A stretch of 5,946 nucleotides of DNA from Betaproteobacteria bacterium (GTDB lineage Bacteria; Pseudomonadota; Gammaproteobacteria; Burkholderiales; Burkholderiaceae_E): contig RFPW01000138.1 in assembly GCA_009925965.1 (NCBI GenBank), forward strand, positions 1-5,946. Reading direction: 5' to 3'. Of the stretch, positions 1 through 5,946 are shown piece by piece (within the stretch, counting starts at the first letter, position 1; each line of letters starts with the position of its first letter). The notes below the pieces were generated by a model. That model saw only the letters and a program-made list of their open reading frames with translations. It was not told the origin of the DNA and ran no database searches. The translations under genes were made by a program, and so were the position numbers.

Positions 1-461
1 TGGCAGCGCTGGATTGACTTGACGATGTTGTGATAGCCCGTGCAACGACAGATGTTGCCTTCGAGGCCTTCACGAATTTCCTGCTCGGTAGCGTTTGGAT
101 GGTCCTCGAGCAACTGCACGGCCGACATCACCATGCCAGGCGTACAGAAACCGCATTGCAATCCGTGACACTCACGGAAGGCCGCCTGCATCGGATGCAG
201 TTCGCCATCGTGGCTCAGCCCTTCGATCGTGGTGATCTCGGCGCCCTGCGCCTGGACGGCCAGGATCGAGCAAGCCTTAATGGCGCGTCCATTCAAATGC
301 ACGGTACAGGCGCCGCACTGAGCGGTATCGCAACCCACGTGGGTTCCGGTGAGATGCAACTGATCACGGATCAACTGGACCAGAAGGGTCCGGGGATCAA
401 CGTCGACCTTAACGGCACGCCCATTCACGGTGAGCGCAAGAGATTCGGTGGGATGGCTCAA
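1..461 (-). CDS. (2Fe-2S)-binding small subunit of a molybdenum hydroxylase, CoxS-like, 3' end cut by window edge
   Basis: This subunit carries two [2Fe-2S] clusters that pass electrons between the molybdopterin subunit and a FAD subunit or other acceptor in xanthine dehydrogenase / CO dehydrogenase family enzymes. I translated the minus strand: 153 full codons are present and the reading frame leaves through base 1. The N-terminal plant-ferredoxin-like domain has the pattern GCDTAQCGACTVHLNG (C44, C49, C52) with C64 as fourth ligand. The C-terminal helical domain has QCGFCTPG (C103, C106) and NICRCTGY (C138, C140). All eight expected ligands are present. CoxS-type subunits are about 155-165 residues, so only a short tail is missing. 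I chose the TTG start at 461 because AGGAGG lies 5 nt upstream (472-467). An in-frame ATG at 500 would add 13 residues but has no clear ribosome binding site. Wording such as HGLQCGFCTPGMVMS resembles CO dehydrogenase small subunits, but the substrate cannot be told from this subunit. Partner subunit genes are expected to the left, outside the window. Confidence 0.93.
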   Translation of the reverse strand, partial: MSHPTESLALTVNGRAVKVDVDPRTLLVQLIRDQLHLTGTHVGCDTAQCGACTVHLNGRAIKACSILAVQAQGAEITTIEGLSHDGELHPMQAAFRECHGLQCGFCTPGMVMSAVQLLEDHPNATEQEIREGLEGNICRCTGYHNIVKSIQRC

Positions 462-466
462 AGTTG

Positions 467-472
467 CCTCCT
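467..472 (-). promoter_or_regulatory. Strong Shine-Dalgarno that decides a TTG start
   Basis: The minus strand reads AGGAGG, then 5 nt, then TTG at 461-459. This perfect ribosome binding site supports the TTG over the upstream in-frame ATG (500-498), which would place the AGGAGG inside the coding region. The family's conserved start (LTVNG) comes only a few residues after the TTG, which also fits. Confidence 0.75.
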
Positions 473-500
473 GAAGGCTGCTGATTTTTTGGGGGTTCAT

Positions 501-764
501 CTGAACCCGATAAGCATACTGGGACAACGCGGAACAAAACACGCGGGAGCCTTCTCGAGTGCGATCGGGTTTTCCCTGATGCTTACAACCAACAAGAGGA
601 ACGGGCGGGTCATCGACCTCCCGCTAGGTCGAGTCACAAAACCTTCATATGGCCGTCACGGGCGCGTCATCAATCGGCGGCAACCTGCGGGGCCGCGAGA
701 TATGCCATCGCATTCTTGCACCTGAATCAAGAATTCTCCGACCCTTTCTGAAGGTTGTAATTTC
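501..764. other. Divergent intergenic region
   Basis: This spacer separates the minus-strand [2Fe-2S] subunit gene from the plus-strand lipoprotein gene, so it should hold promoters for both directions. I see no gene that I can support in it; the open frames crossing it are extensions of antisense frames. I found no convincing -35/-10 pair or -24/-12 sigma-54 element on either strand. The clearest structure is the inverted repeat at 613-632, listed separately. An AGAATTCT palindrome also lies near 730-737 and a CATATG near 646-651, both short enough to be chance. Confidence 0.6.
613..632. repeat. 7-bp perfect inverted repeat, candidate operator
   Basis: The arms TCGACCT (613-619) and AGGTCGA (626-632) are perfect reverse complements with a 6-nt spacer, CCCGCT. 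The position, between two divergent genes and about 130-170 bp from each start, fits a regulator binding site. There is no T-run beside it, so it is not a terminator. The assignment as an operator is inference from position and symmetry only. Confidence 0.35.
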
Positions 765-1253
765 ATGAAAATAAGTAAGACCGCCCAACTGACGCTTGCA
801 GCTGGTCTGCTGAGCCTGCTGAGCGCCTGTGGCGGCGACTCGGTGACGACTCCGACGGCTTCCAGTGCCGCTCCCACGGCAGAACAGGTCGCCGCGTTTA
901 CGAGCAGCTACAACGGTGGCGTTGCGGCGCTCAAGAGCTTCAGTGGCCTGACCAGCTCGGGCTTTGTGGACCTCTTTGACGATGCGTTCCTCGACGCGGG
1001 CTACACCAAGCAGGCCCTGAAAGACAATCTGACGCAGGAGTCCTTCGCAGTCGCAGTCGCAGCCGATCTTTCGTCCTTCCCGGTCGCCGCATTGTCTGGC
1101 GTGACCGTCGCTGGCTGCGATGCCAATGGGGTCTGTACCCTGACCGCCACGGTCACGAACGCTGACGTCGACACCACCACCACGACCTACACGATCCCCG
1201 TGAAGTTCAGCAGCGGCAAGGTTCGCCTCTACGGCGACCAGAAGTCGGCCTAA
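765..1253 (+). CDS. Predicted outer-membrane lipoprotein of unknown function
   Basis: I do not recognise a named family. The 162-residue product begins with a lipoprotein signal peptide: K2/K5, a hydrophobic stretch at about 9-19, and a lipobox LSAC ending at C22, the predicted acylated cysteine. Residue +2 is Gly, not Asp, which by the usual Lol rule predicts outer-membrane sorting. A flexible Thr/Ser/Ala/Pro linker follows (about 26-38), then a domain of about 120 residues. In that domain C118 and C124 could form a disulfide. The ending, VKFSSGKVRLYGDQ, resembles the last strands of NTF2/SnoaL-like cup-fold domains; this is a weak guess. The ATG has GAAGG about 10 nt upstream (750-754). The stop is 17 bp before the PHP gene's start, so the two are probably co-transcribed, and the lipoprotein may anchor or assist the exported PHP protein. 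Long antisense frames here have no ribosome binding site or family resemblance. Confidence 0.85.
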   Translation: MKISKTAQLTLAAGLLSLLSACGGDSVTTPTASSAAPTAEQVAAFTSSYNGGVAALKSFSGLTSSGFVDLFDDAFLDAGYTKQALKDNLTQESFAVAVAADLSSFPVAALSGVTVAGCDANGVCTLTATVTNADVDTTTTTYTIPVKFSSGKVRLYGDQKSA

Positions 1254-1256
1254 CAC

Positions 1257-1262
1257 AAAGGA
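1257..1262 (+). promoter_or_regulatory. Ribosome binding site of the PHP gene
   Basis: AAAGGA lies 8 nt before the ATG at 1271, inside the 17-bp gap after the lipoprotein stop codon. It supports this start over the in-frame ATG seven codons in (1289) and leaves too little room for an ordinary separate promoter in the gap, which favours an operon with the lipoprotein gene. Confidence 0.75.
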
Positions 1263-1270
1263 TTAATACG

Positions 1271-3406
1271 ATGAAACCCCAGTTCAAAATGCGAGAGGTC
1301 GCTCTGGCGATCGCCGCCATCACTTCCGTCGTCACGCTCGTCCCGACCGCTTCGGCCGCTGACAAAGCCGCCACCAAGGCCGCAGGAACCTACGTGACCG
1401 GCGACTTCCACAATCATTCGACTTGCTCGGACGGCTCACTGTCGCTGAAAAAGCTGGTCGACAAGTCTGTGAACACCTGGAAACTCGACTGGTTCGTTCA
1501 GGCCGACCACGGTGGCCGCAGCGCTCGCAACTGCACTCTGGCGGAAGACCCGTTTGAGCCAGTCGCGCCCGGTCTGGGACTGACCAATAGCGCCAATGGC
1601 CCCTGGCAGGCCTCGCCCCCGGTAACCTATGCTGGCGCTGGCCAACCGGCCTCAGCTCTCAAAGGTCCGAACCAGACCTGGGAATCCACGATTGGCCTCG
1701 CCGCCATCAAGGGCGATGGAACCGCCACCCCAAAGCAGATGTGGCGCTGGCAGGAAATCAAGGAATATCAGTACAAGGTCATTGAAACCCTTGGCCGTGA
1801 TGCAAAAAAGCCAGTCTGGATCGGCCTGGAGCAAAACAACCCCGGGCATGAGCACACCTCGACCGCGGTGCTCAAAGGACAAGCACCCTGGCCTTCAACC
1901 GCAACAACCGGTAACGCAAACCTTCAGGCGCAATACGAATATTGCTTTGATCGCAGCGATACCGACACCAGCCGCGGCGCTGAAAACCTCTGGGATTGTT
2001 CGGTCACCGGCAGCTCCAACAACACGCTGATCAACCCCCTGTCGGCCAAGATTGCCCCGACCGACAATTTGAGCGGAACCAACACCGCCAAGTACCCCAA
2101 CATGGGGCACATCAAGACCTTGGAAGGTCTCAAGTGGATGAACGAAAAGGCACCGACGACCTCCTACTTCGTGCCAGCCCACCTTGAGCGTGCCGGCATC
2201 TACAACCCGACCGGCAACAACGGCTTCAATATCGAGCACCTGCGCAATTTCAATAACGTAGCCCCAAAAATCGCGTTCGGTTTTGAATCGATGCCTGGCC
2301 ATGGCGCCGAATCCCCGCGCGGAAGCTACACGACAGGCGCTGTTGGTGGCGGCACCTTTGGCGGCACAGGCGTTTATGCGGCCAAGATCGGTGGATTGTG
2401 GGACGGCCTGCTTGGCGAAGGTCGGAACTGGTGGTTCTTTGCAAGCTCGGACTACCACAGCCGTGGCACCTTCGGTCCTGACCAACGTGAGACCGACAAC
2501 GATTTTTACCCTGGCGAGTACACCAACGACTACGTCATGGTTCGCAAGGGTACGGGCAACCTCACGGCAGAAGGCATCATCGATGGCCTCCGTAGCGGCA
2601 ACAGCTACGTGGCCAACGGACAACTGATCGACCGCCTGGCTTTTGTGGTCTGCGCATCGAACCCTGGTCTGCCGCGCAATGCCAACAAAGCGCTGATCGA
2701 GAAGGCCGCGGCAAACGCAGTGGCCGGCAACGGTGAAGTGCGGATCGATGGTTGCGCCACGATGGGTGAGAAGCTCATCGTTCGCCCCGGCACCGACCTG
2801 TTTGTGACGGTTTCGCTGCGCGACCCGCAGGGCACCAATGCATCGCCCTACAGCTTCCCGAATCCGTCCCTCAAGCAGGTCAACATCGTCCAGCCGCTCA
2901 ACGCTCCGGTGTTGGATCACGTCGACCTGATCGGTGGAAACGTCACCGGTTATGTCGACCCGAGCGATCAGGGCGCCTACGCTCCCCCTGTAACGGCAGC
3001 GGACTACCCAGCGAAGATCTTCAATTCATCCACGAAGATCCAGAAAACGTTCAATTCAACGAACTGGACAGCTTCGGCAGATGGTGTCCGTACGATGACC
3101 TTCAGGGTCCCAGCAGTGAAAGCTTCGCAGTACTTCCGTCTGCGCGGGACCAACATCCCTGCGTCAGTACCCTTCGAGACCGATGCTGAGGGCAACCCGC
3201 TGAACGACTTCCTGGTGGCTCCGAACGACCAGACCCTTCCGGGCGCAATCCCTTGTGGTGACGCAGCATGCCCAGCGCACATGCGTACGGTCGCCGGCGT
3301 CAAGTACTCGAGTTCTGACGTGGTTGCCTGGGCTGACCTCTGGTTCTACAGCAACCCGGTCTACGTCGAAGTTCTGGGTTCGAGCAAGGTTGCCGGCGTC
3401 AAGTAA
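1271..3406 (+). CDS. Exported PHP-domain metal-dependent hydrolase-like protein
   Basis: The 711-residue product starts with a Sec signal peptide: K2, K6 and R8, a hydrophobic core at about 10-25, and a cleavage site after TASA (about A29). The mature part opens with a PHP (polymerase and histidinol phosphatase) signature: DFHNHS (D45, H47, H49), SDG (53-55) and ADHGG (D79, H80). Further candidate metal ligands are E187, H193/H195, H304, E339, H344 and the closing motif SSDYHSRG (D394, H396), followed by the typical 'IIDGLRSGNSYVANG' segment (436-450). PHP enzymes bind two or three metal ions and usually hydrolyse phosphoesters, though some exported relatives (CehA/McbA type) cleave other esters. 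Residues 100-300 hold a long insertion between the early and late motifs. Residues about 455-711 look like a beta-rich accessory domain ending in WFYSNPVYVEV. The mature chain has eight cysteines (52, 88, 225, 243, 461, 495, 662, 667), an even number that suits periplasmic disulfides. It is probably co-transcribed with the upstream lipoprotein. The substrate is unknown. The fold call is firm; catalytic activity is inferred. Confidence 0.88.
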   Translation: MKPQFKMREVALAIAAITSVVTLVPTASAADKAATKAAGTYVTGDFHNHSTCSDGSLSLKKLVDKSVNTWKLDWFVQADHGGRSARNCTLAEDPFEPVAPGLGLTNSANGPWQASPPVTYAGAGQPASALKGPNQTWESTIGLAAIKGDGTATPKQMWRWQEIKEYQYKVIETLGRDAKKPVWIGLEQNNPGHEHTSTAVLKGQAPWPSTATTGNANLQAQYEYCFDRSDTDTSRGAENLWDCSVTGSSNNTLINPLSAKIAPTDNLSGTNTAKYPNMGHIKTLEGLKWMNEKAPTTSYFVPAHLERAGIYNPTGNNGFNIEHLRNFNNVAPKIAFGFESMPGHGAESPRGSYTTGAVGGGTFGGTGVYAAKIGGLWDGLLGEGRNWWFFASSDYHSRGTFGPDQRETDNDFYPGEYTNDYVMVRKGTGNLTAEGIIDGLRSGNSYVANGQLIDRLAFVVCASNPGLPRNANKALIEKAAANAVAGNGEVRIDGCATMGEKLIVRPGTDLFVTVSLRDPQGTNASPYSFPNPSLKQVNIVQPLNAPVLDHVDLIGGNVTGYVDPSDQGAYAPPVTAADYPAKIFNSSTKIQKTFNSTNWTASADGVRTMTFRVPAVKASQYFRLRGTNIPASVPFETDAEGNPLNDFLVAPNDQTLPGAIPCGDAACPAHMRTVAGVKYSSSDVVAWADLWFYSNPVYVEVLGSSKVAGVK

Positions 3407-3419
3407 TCTGACCCGCGAA

Positions 3420-3451
3420 CATGGTCACGGGCCTTTGGGTTCGTGACCATG
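3420..3451 (+). repeat. Perfect 10-bp stem-loop after the PHP gene
   Basis: CATGGTCACG (3420-3429) and CGTGACCATG (3442-3451) are exact reverse complements. In RNA the stem can extend inward through two G-U and two C-G pairs to leave a TTTG tetraloop (3434-3437), about 14 bp in all. It starts 14 nt after the stop codon and is followed by only 8 nt before the terminator hairpin. It has no T-run of its own, so it is more likely an mRNA 3'-end stabiliser or part of a compound terminator than a terminator alone. Confidence 0.7.
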
Positions 3452-3459
3452 GCCTGAGC

Positions 3460-3481
3460 ACCGGCCCCGCGGCCGGTTTTT
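3460..3481 (+). terminator. Rho-independent terminator of the lipoprotein-PHP operon
   Basis: ACCGGCC (3460-3466) pairs perfectly with GGCCGGT (3471-3477) around a CCGC loop. It is followed at once by a T-run (3477-3481), then CA and five more T. This is a canonical intrinsic terminator on the plus strand. It separates the PHP gene from the membrane protein gene starting 45 bp later. Confidence 0.9.
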
Positions 3482-3525
3482 CATTTTTGTCGATCGCTTG
3501 CTCAACGCGTCGACTCTTTGCAGTG

Positions 3526-5946
3526 ATGAGACCTCTGTTGCCGTACGTATTGATGGTGCTCTCGGGCGCCGTGTCGCTGGCCTGGCAAATGCTCTGGAGC
3601 GCGCAACTCGCGACCGCGCTCGGTCATGAAATCGTCGCCGTGCTTGCCGTCCTTGCCGCGTTTTTCGGCGGGCTTGCAATTGGCGCCTTTGTGCTGGGGC
3701 GATCGATCGCCGATAGTCGGGTTCCTGGCCGTTGGTACGCCGCCCTTGAAACACTCATCGCGCTTTGGGGGCTGGTCCTGACAGCCCTATTGCCCTGGTT
3801 CAATCACACCACCCACGCAATGATCGGTGCACAGCCCTCAAGCGTATGGCACTGGTGCCTCGCATTCGGTCTGCCCATGGCACTGTTGCTGCCAGCAACA
3901 GCTGCAATGGGGGCCACACTCCCCGCCGTCGAGCGGCAACTGTCGGGCGGTTCGAGTCGCCTCGGCGGTCTCTACAGCGCGAACACACTGGGCGCGGTTC
4001 TGGGTGTGTTGAGCGTCGTCTTTGTCGCCATCCCGATGCTTGGTCTGCAGAAAACCGCCTGGGTGTGCAGCGCCATCAATGCCGCTTGCGCTGCGCTGGC
4101 CTTATGGCTTTGGAGAACGCCACTCGAGGCCACGGCGGCATCTGCAAACGTTGAGATCACAGCACCTGATTCGATAGATCCAGGCCCAGCAACTCGGCGT
4201 CCAGTCATTGGCTGGTTGCTGTTCGTGACCGGGCTGCTCGGCATTGGTTATGAAGTGCTCGCGGTCCGTGTGCTTAGTCAAGTCACTGAAAATACAGTGT
4301 ATAGCTACGCATTCTTGCTCGCTGTATATCTTCTGGGCACTGCCCTTGGAGCTGCCGTTCTCCAAGTTCGCAAGCCCGCGATAAACGTCGCCACCGAGAA
4401 CGCGTTGATTCAAAGCCTGGCAGGCGCCGTGTTGTTCGGTGGCGCGACGCTGTGGTGGGCTGATGTCATCTGCGCGTGGCCGGCCCGGGCCTTTGGAACC
4501 AGCGCGTTCAGTGCGCTTGCTGGTGAGGCCCTGGCTGCAGCGGCCGCCATGCTGCCCCCGACCCTGGTGATGGGCGCGTTGTTCACCCATTTGTGCCGGC
4601 GGGCACAGGCGCAGTCCTGGCCGCTTGGGCGTGCGCTCGCCGTCAATACCGCGGGAGCCGCCTGCGCCCCACTCTTGTTTGGCGTGGGCCTGATCCCGCT
4701 GGCAGGGCCGAAATGGATCTTGAGCCTGATCATTGGCGCTTATCTCGCGCTAAATTCGAGAATCAATTGGTTCCAGCCTCGAGTCGCGTTACCTGCACTA
4801 GCAGCGATCGCCCTTGGCCTCTGGGCGTCGCCCCTGCGGTTCGTCGACATGCCTGAGGGGTCGACGCTCCAGAGTTATCGCGACGGATCGATGGCTGCGG
4901 TGAGCGTCGTCGAAGATTCAACGGGCATCGCACGTTTGCGGATCAACAACCGCACTCAGGAAGGCAGCAGTGCCCGTAGTGCGGTGGAAGTTCGGCTCGC
5001 TGAACTGCCCGTTCTCCTGCATCCTGCCCCACGCAGCGCGCTCTTTCTGGGCCTTGGAACGGGGCACACGGCGCGGACCGCCGCGTTGAATTCGGATCTG
5101 CAAGTTACCGCGGTGGAGTTGCTGCCCGAAGTGGTTGAAGCCGCCGCGCTCTTTGCGCCAGAACCTGCCGCCTCGCGCGATGAGGTGTCCCTGAAGATAC
5201 TCGCGGCCGATGCCAGACGGTATGTGCAAGCGTCGCCCCTACAGTACGACGTGATCGTTGCTGATCTCTTTCATCCTGCCCGCAGCGGCGCGGGTTCCCT
5301 CTACACCGTCGAGCACTTTGCAGCCGTTCGTCGGCAGTTGGCTCCGGGTGGGTTGTTTTGCCAGTGGCTTGCTGTTCACCAGATGAACCTGCAGACAGTG
5401 CGCAGCATCGCGGCGGCATTCTTGCAGGTGTATCCGGACGCGGTCGCCATCTTGGCAAGCAACAGTCTGGACACCCCCGTTCTGGGTTTGCTCTCGCGAC
5501 CAGATCAGCCTCGCTGGAATCTGGACGGGGTCCGCGCTAGCCTCCTGAAAGTGGCCCCCGCGCTCCACCAGCCTCTGATACAGGCACGGGTAGTAGACGA
5601 ATACGCCATTCTCGGCAGCATCCTTGGCGGACCCGACGAGCTTCGGGCTTTCGCCGGTCAAGTACCGCCGAATACCGATGATCGGCCCGCCGTCATTCAC
5701 GATGCCCCTTGGGAAACCTATGCGCCCACGGAAACCCCACGAACCCGTCTGATGACCCTCGTCCATCAACTGCAGTTGAAACCCAAGAGCGTCTTGCGTG
5801 ACGCTTCCGAGGAACAGCTTCAACGCCTTGAGGCCTACGGTTTGGCACGCGCGCGTTACATCGAGTTGGGATTGGCGATGAGGCCCGATCCCGACCCACT
5901 GAACATGCTCACGCGATTACGCGAACCCTTGCTCGAGATCCTCCAG
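3526..5946 (+). CDS. Polytopic membrane protein fused to a spermidine-synthase-like domain, 3' end cut by window edge
   Basis: I translated 807 codons from the ATG at 3526; no stop occurs before the window ends. Residues 1-435 are mostly hydrophobic, with about 12 membrane segments (for example near 5-25, 37-58, 71-91, 111-131, 150-173, 227-247, 258-280, 370-392, 419-435). They contain the family phrase LGGLYSANTLGAVLG (146-160). Residues about 448-730 form a spermidine-synthase-like Rossmann domain: glycine-rich SAM loop LFLGLGTGHT (506-515), acidic strand end VTAVELLPE (527-535), ADARRY (561-566), YDVIVADLFHP (574-584), SLYTVEHF (591-598) and NTDDRP (716-721). This is the 'fused MFS/spermidine synthase' architecture, whose reaction is generally not established. 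D580 matches the catalytic Asp of aminopropyltransferases, but the second Asp of the usual D-x-x-D-P is His (H583). About 85 further charged residues follow. The start has no clear Shine-Dalgarno; GTG at 3523 is in frame. A terminator lies just upstream, so it needs its own promoter, which I could not identify. Confidence 0.9.
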   Translation, partial: MRPLLPYVLMVLSGAVSLAWQMLWSAQLATALGHEIVAVLAVLAAFFGGLAIGAFVLGRSIADSRVPGRWYAALETLIALWGLVLTALLPWFNHTTHAMIGAQPSSVWHWCLAFGLPMALLLPATAAMGATLPAVERQLSGGSSRLGGLYSANTLGAVLGVLSVVFVAIPMLGLQKTAWVCSAINAACAALALWLWRTPLEATAASANVEITAPDSIDPGPATRRPVIGWLLFVTGLLGIGYEVLAVRVLSQVTENTVYSYAFLLAVYLLGTALGAAVLQVRKPAINVATENALIQSLAGAVLFGGATLWWADVICAWPARAFGTSAFSALAGEALAAAAAMLPPTLVMGALFTHLCRRAQAQSWPLGRALAVNTAGAACAPLLFGVGLIPLAGPKWILSLIIGAYLALNSRINWFQPRVALPALAAIALGLWASPLRFVDMPEGSTLQSYRDGSMAAVSVVEDSTGIARLRINNRTQEGSSARSAVEVRLAELPVLLHPAPRSALFLGLGTGHTARTAALNSDLQVTAVELLPEVVEAAALFAPEPAASRDEVSLKILAADARRYVQASPLQYDVIVADLFHPARSGAGSLYTVEHFAAVRRQLAPGGLFCQWLAVHQMNLQTVRSIAAAFLQVYPDAVAILASNSLDTPVLGLLSRPDQPRWNLDGVRASLLKVAPALHQPLIQARVVDEYAILGSILGGPDELRAFAGQVPPNTDDRPAVIHDAPWETYAPTETPRTRLMTLVHQLQLKPKSVLRDASEEQLQRLEAYGLARARYIELGLAMRPDPDPLNMLTRLREPLLEILQ

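Noticed and set aside
30..725. 231-codon plus-strand open frame at the left end
   Set aside because: It is antisense to the [2Fe-2S] subunit, whose eight cluster cysteines on the minus strand are decisive.
1045..1066. Short tandem repeat of CGCAGT, about three copies
   Set aside because: It encodes an ordinary Ala/Val run in the lipoprotein, keeps frame, and is too short to suggest phase variation or a binding array.
645..1256. 203-codon minus-strand open frame opposite the lipoprotein gene
   Set aside because: Its translation is Arg/Gly-rich and low in structure, with no recognisable motif. The plus strand has a clear lipoprotein signal and ribosome binding site. It is a shadow frame typical of GC-rich DNA.
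1895..2920. 341-codon minus-strand open frame inside the PHP gene
   Set aside because: It lies wholly antisense to the PHP coding region, which has a signal peptide and family motifs. Its own translation shows no domain or hydrophobic pattern that I recognise.
1271..3406. Assignment of the PHP protein to the DUF3604 family
   Set aside because: Both are exported proteins with an H-x-H opening motif. DUF3604 proteins as I know them have a different opening (GDTHLHT-type) and lack this spacing of motifs, so I keep the broader PHP label.
3698..3711. 14-bp perfect palindrome GGCGATCGATCGCC
   Set aside because: It lies within coding sequence in GC-rich DNA and occurs once here. Without genome-wide counts there is no reason to call it a functional site.
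5239..5823. 194-codon minus-strand open frame at the right end
   Set aside because: It is antisense to the spermidine-synthase-like domain, whose SAM-fold and NTDDRP motifs are on the plus strand.
1..5946. CRISPR array, insertion sequence, tRNA/rRNA, riboswitch or prophage signals
   Set aside because: I found no regularly spaced direct repeats, terminal inverted repeats with a transposase, clover-leaf sequences or phage-like proteins; the window is filled by four ordinary-density genes.

Overview
The window looks like chromosomal DNA from a GC-rich proteobacterium. A betaproteobacterium of the Burkholderiales type is my best guess, based on codon use, protein style and the Lol-type lipoprotein signal; this is inference, with no rRNA or other marker to confirm it. 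Coding density is high. I see no mobile element, CRISPR array, tRNA or rRNA.

Layout: (1) Positions 1-461, minus strand: the start and nearly all of a molybdenum-hydroxylase [2Fe-2S] subunit of the CO dehydrogenase small-subunit (CoxS) type, cut by the left edge. (2) About 300 bp of divergent intergenic DNA with a 7-bp inverted repeat. (3) 765-1253, plus strand: a 162-residue predicted lipoprotein of unknown function. (4) 1271-3406, plus strand: a 711-residue Sec-exported protein with a PHP-type metal-dependent hydrolase core and a C-terminal beta-rich region. It lies 17 bp behind the lipoprotein gene, so the two are probably one operon. (5) 3420-3481: two consecutive stem-loops, the second a textbook intrinsic terminator. 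(6) 3526 to the right edge, plus strand: a polytopic membrane protein fused to a spermidine-synthase-like SAM-fold domain, 807 codons without a stop.

How they may work together: the lipoprotein and the PHP protein are both predicted to lie outside the cytoplasm and are probably co-expressed, so a cell-envelope or periplasmic hydrolytic role is the natural hypothesis; the substrate is not readable from sequence. The membrane/spermidine-synthase-like gene is separated from them by a terminator and is probably transcribed independently. The molybdoenzyme subunit is divergent and belongs to an operon that continues to the left. The least explained items are the lipoprotein/exported-PHP pair and the membrane-fused spermidine synthase homologue with an altered active-site motif.
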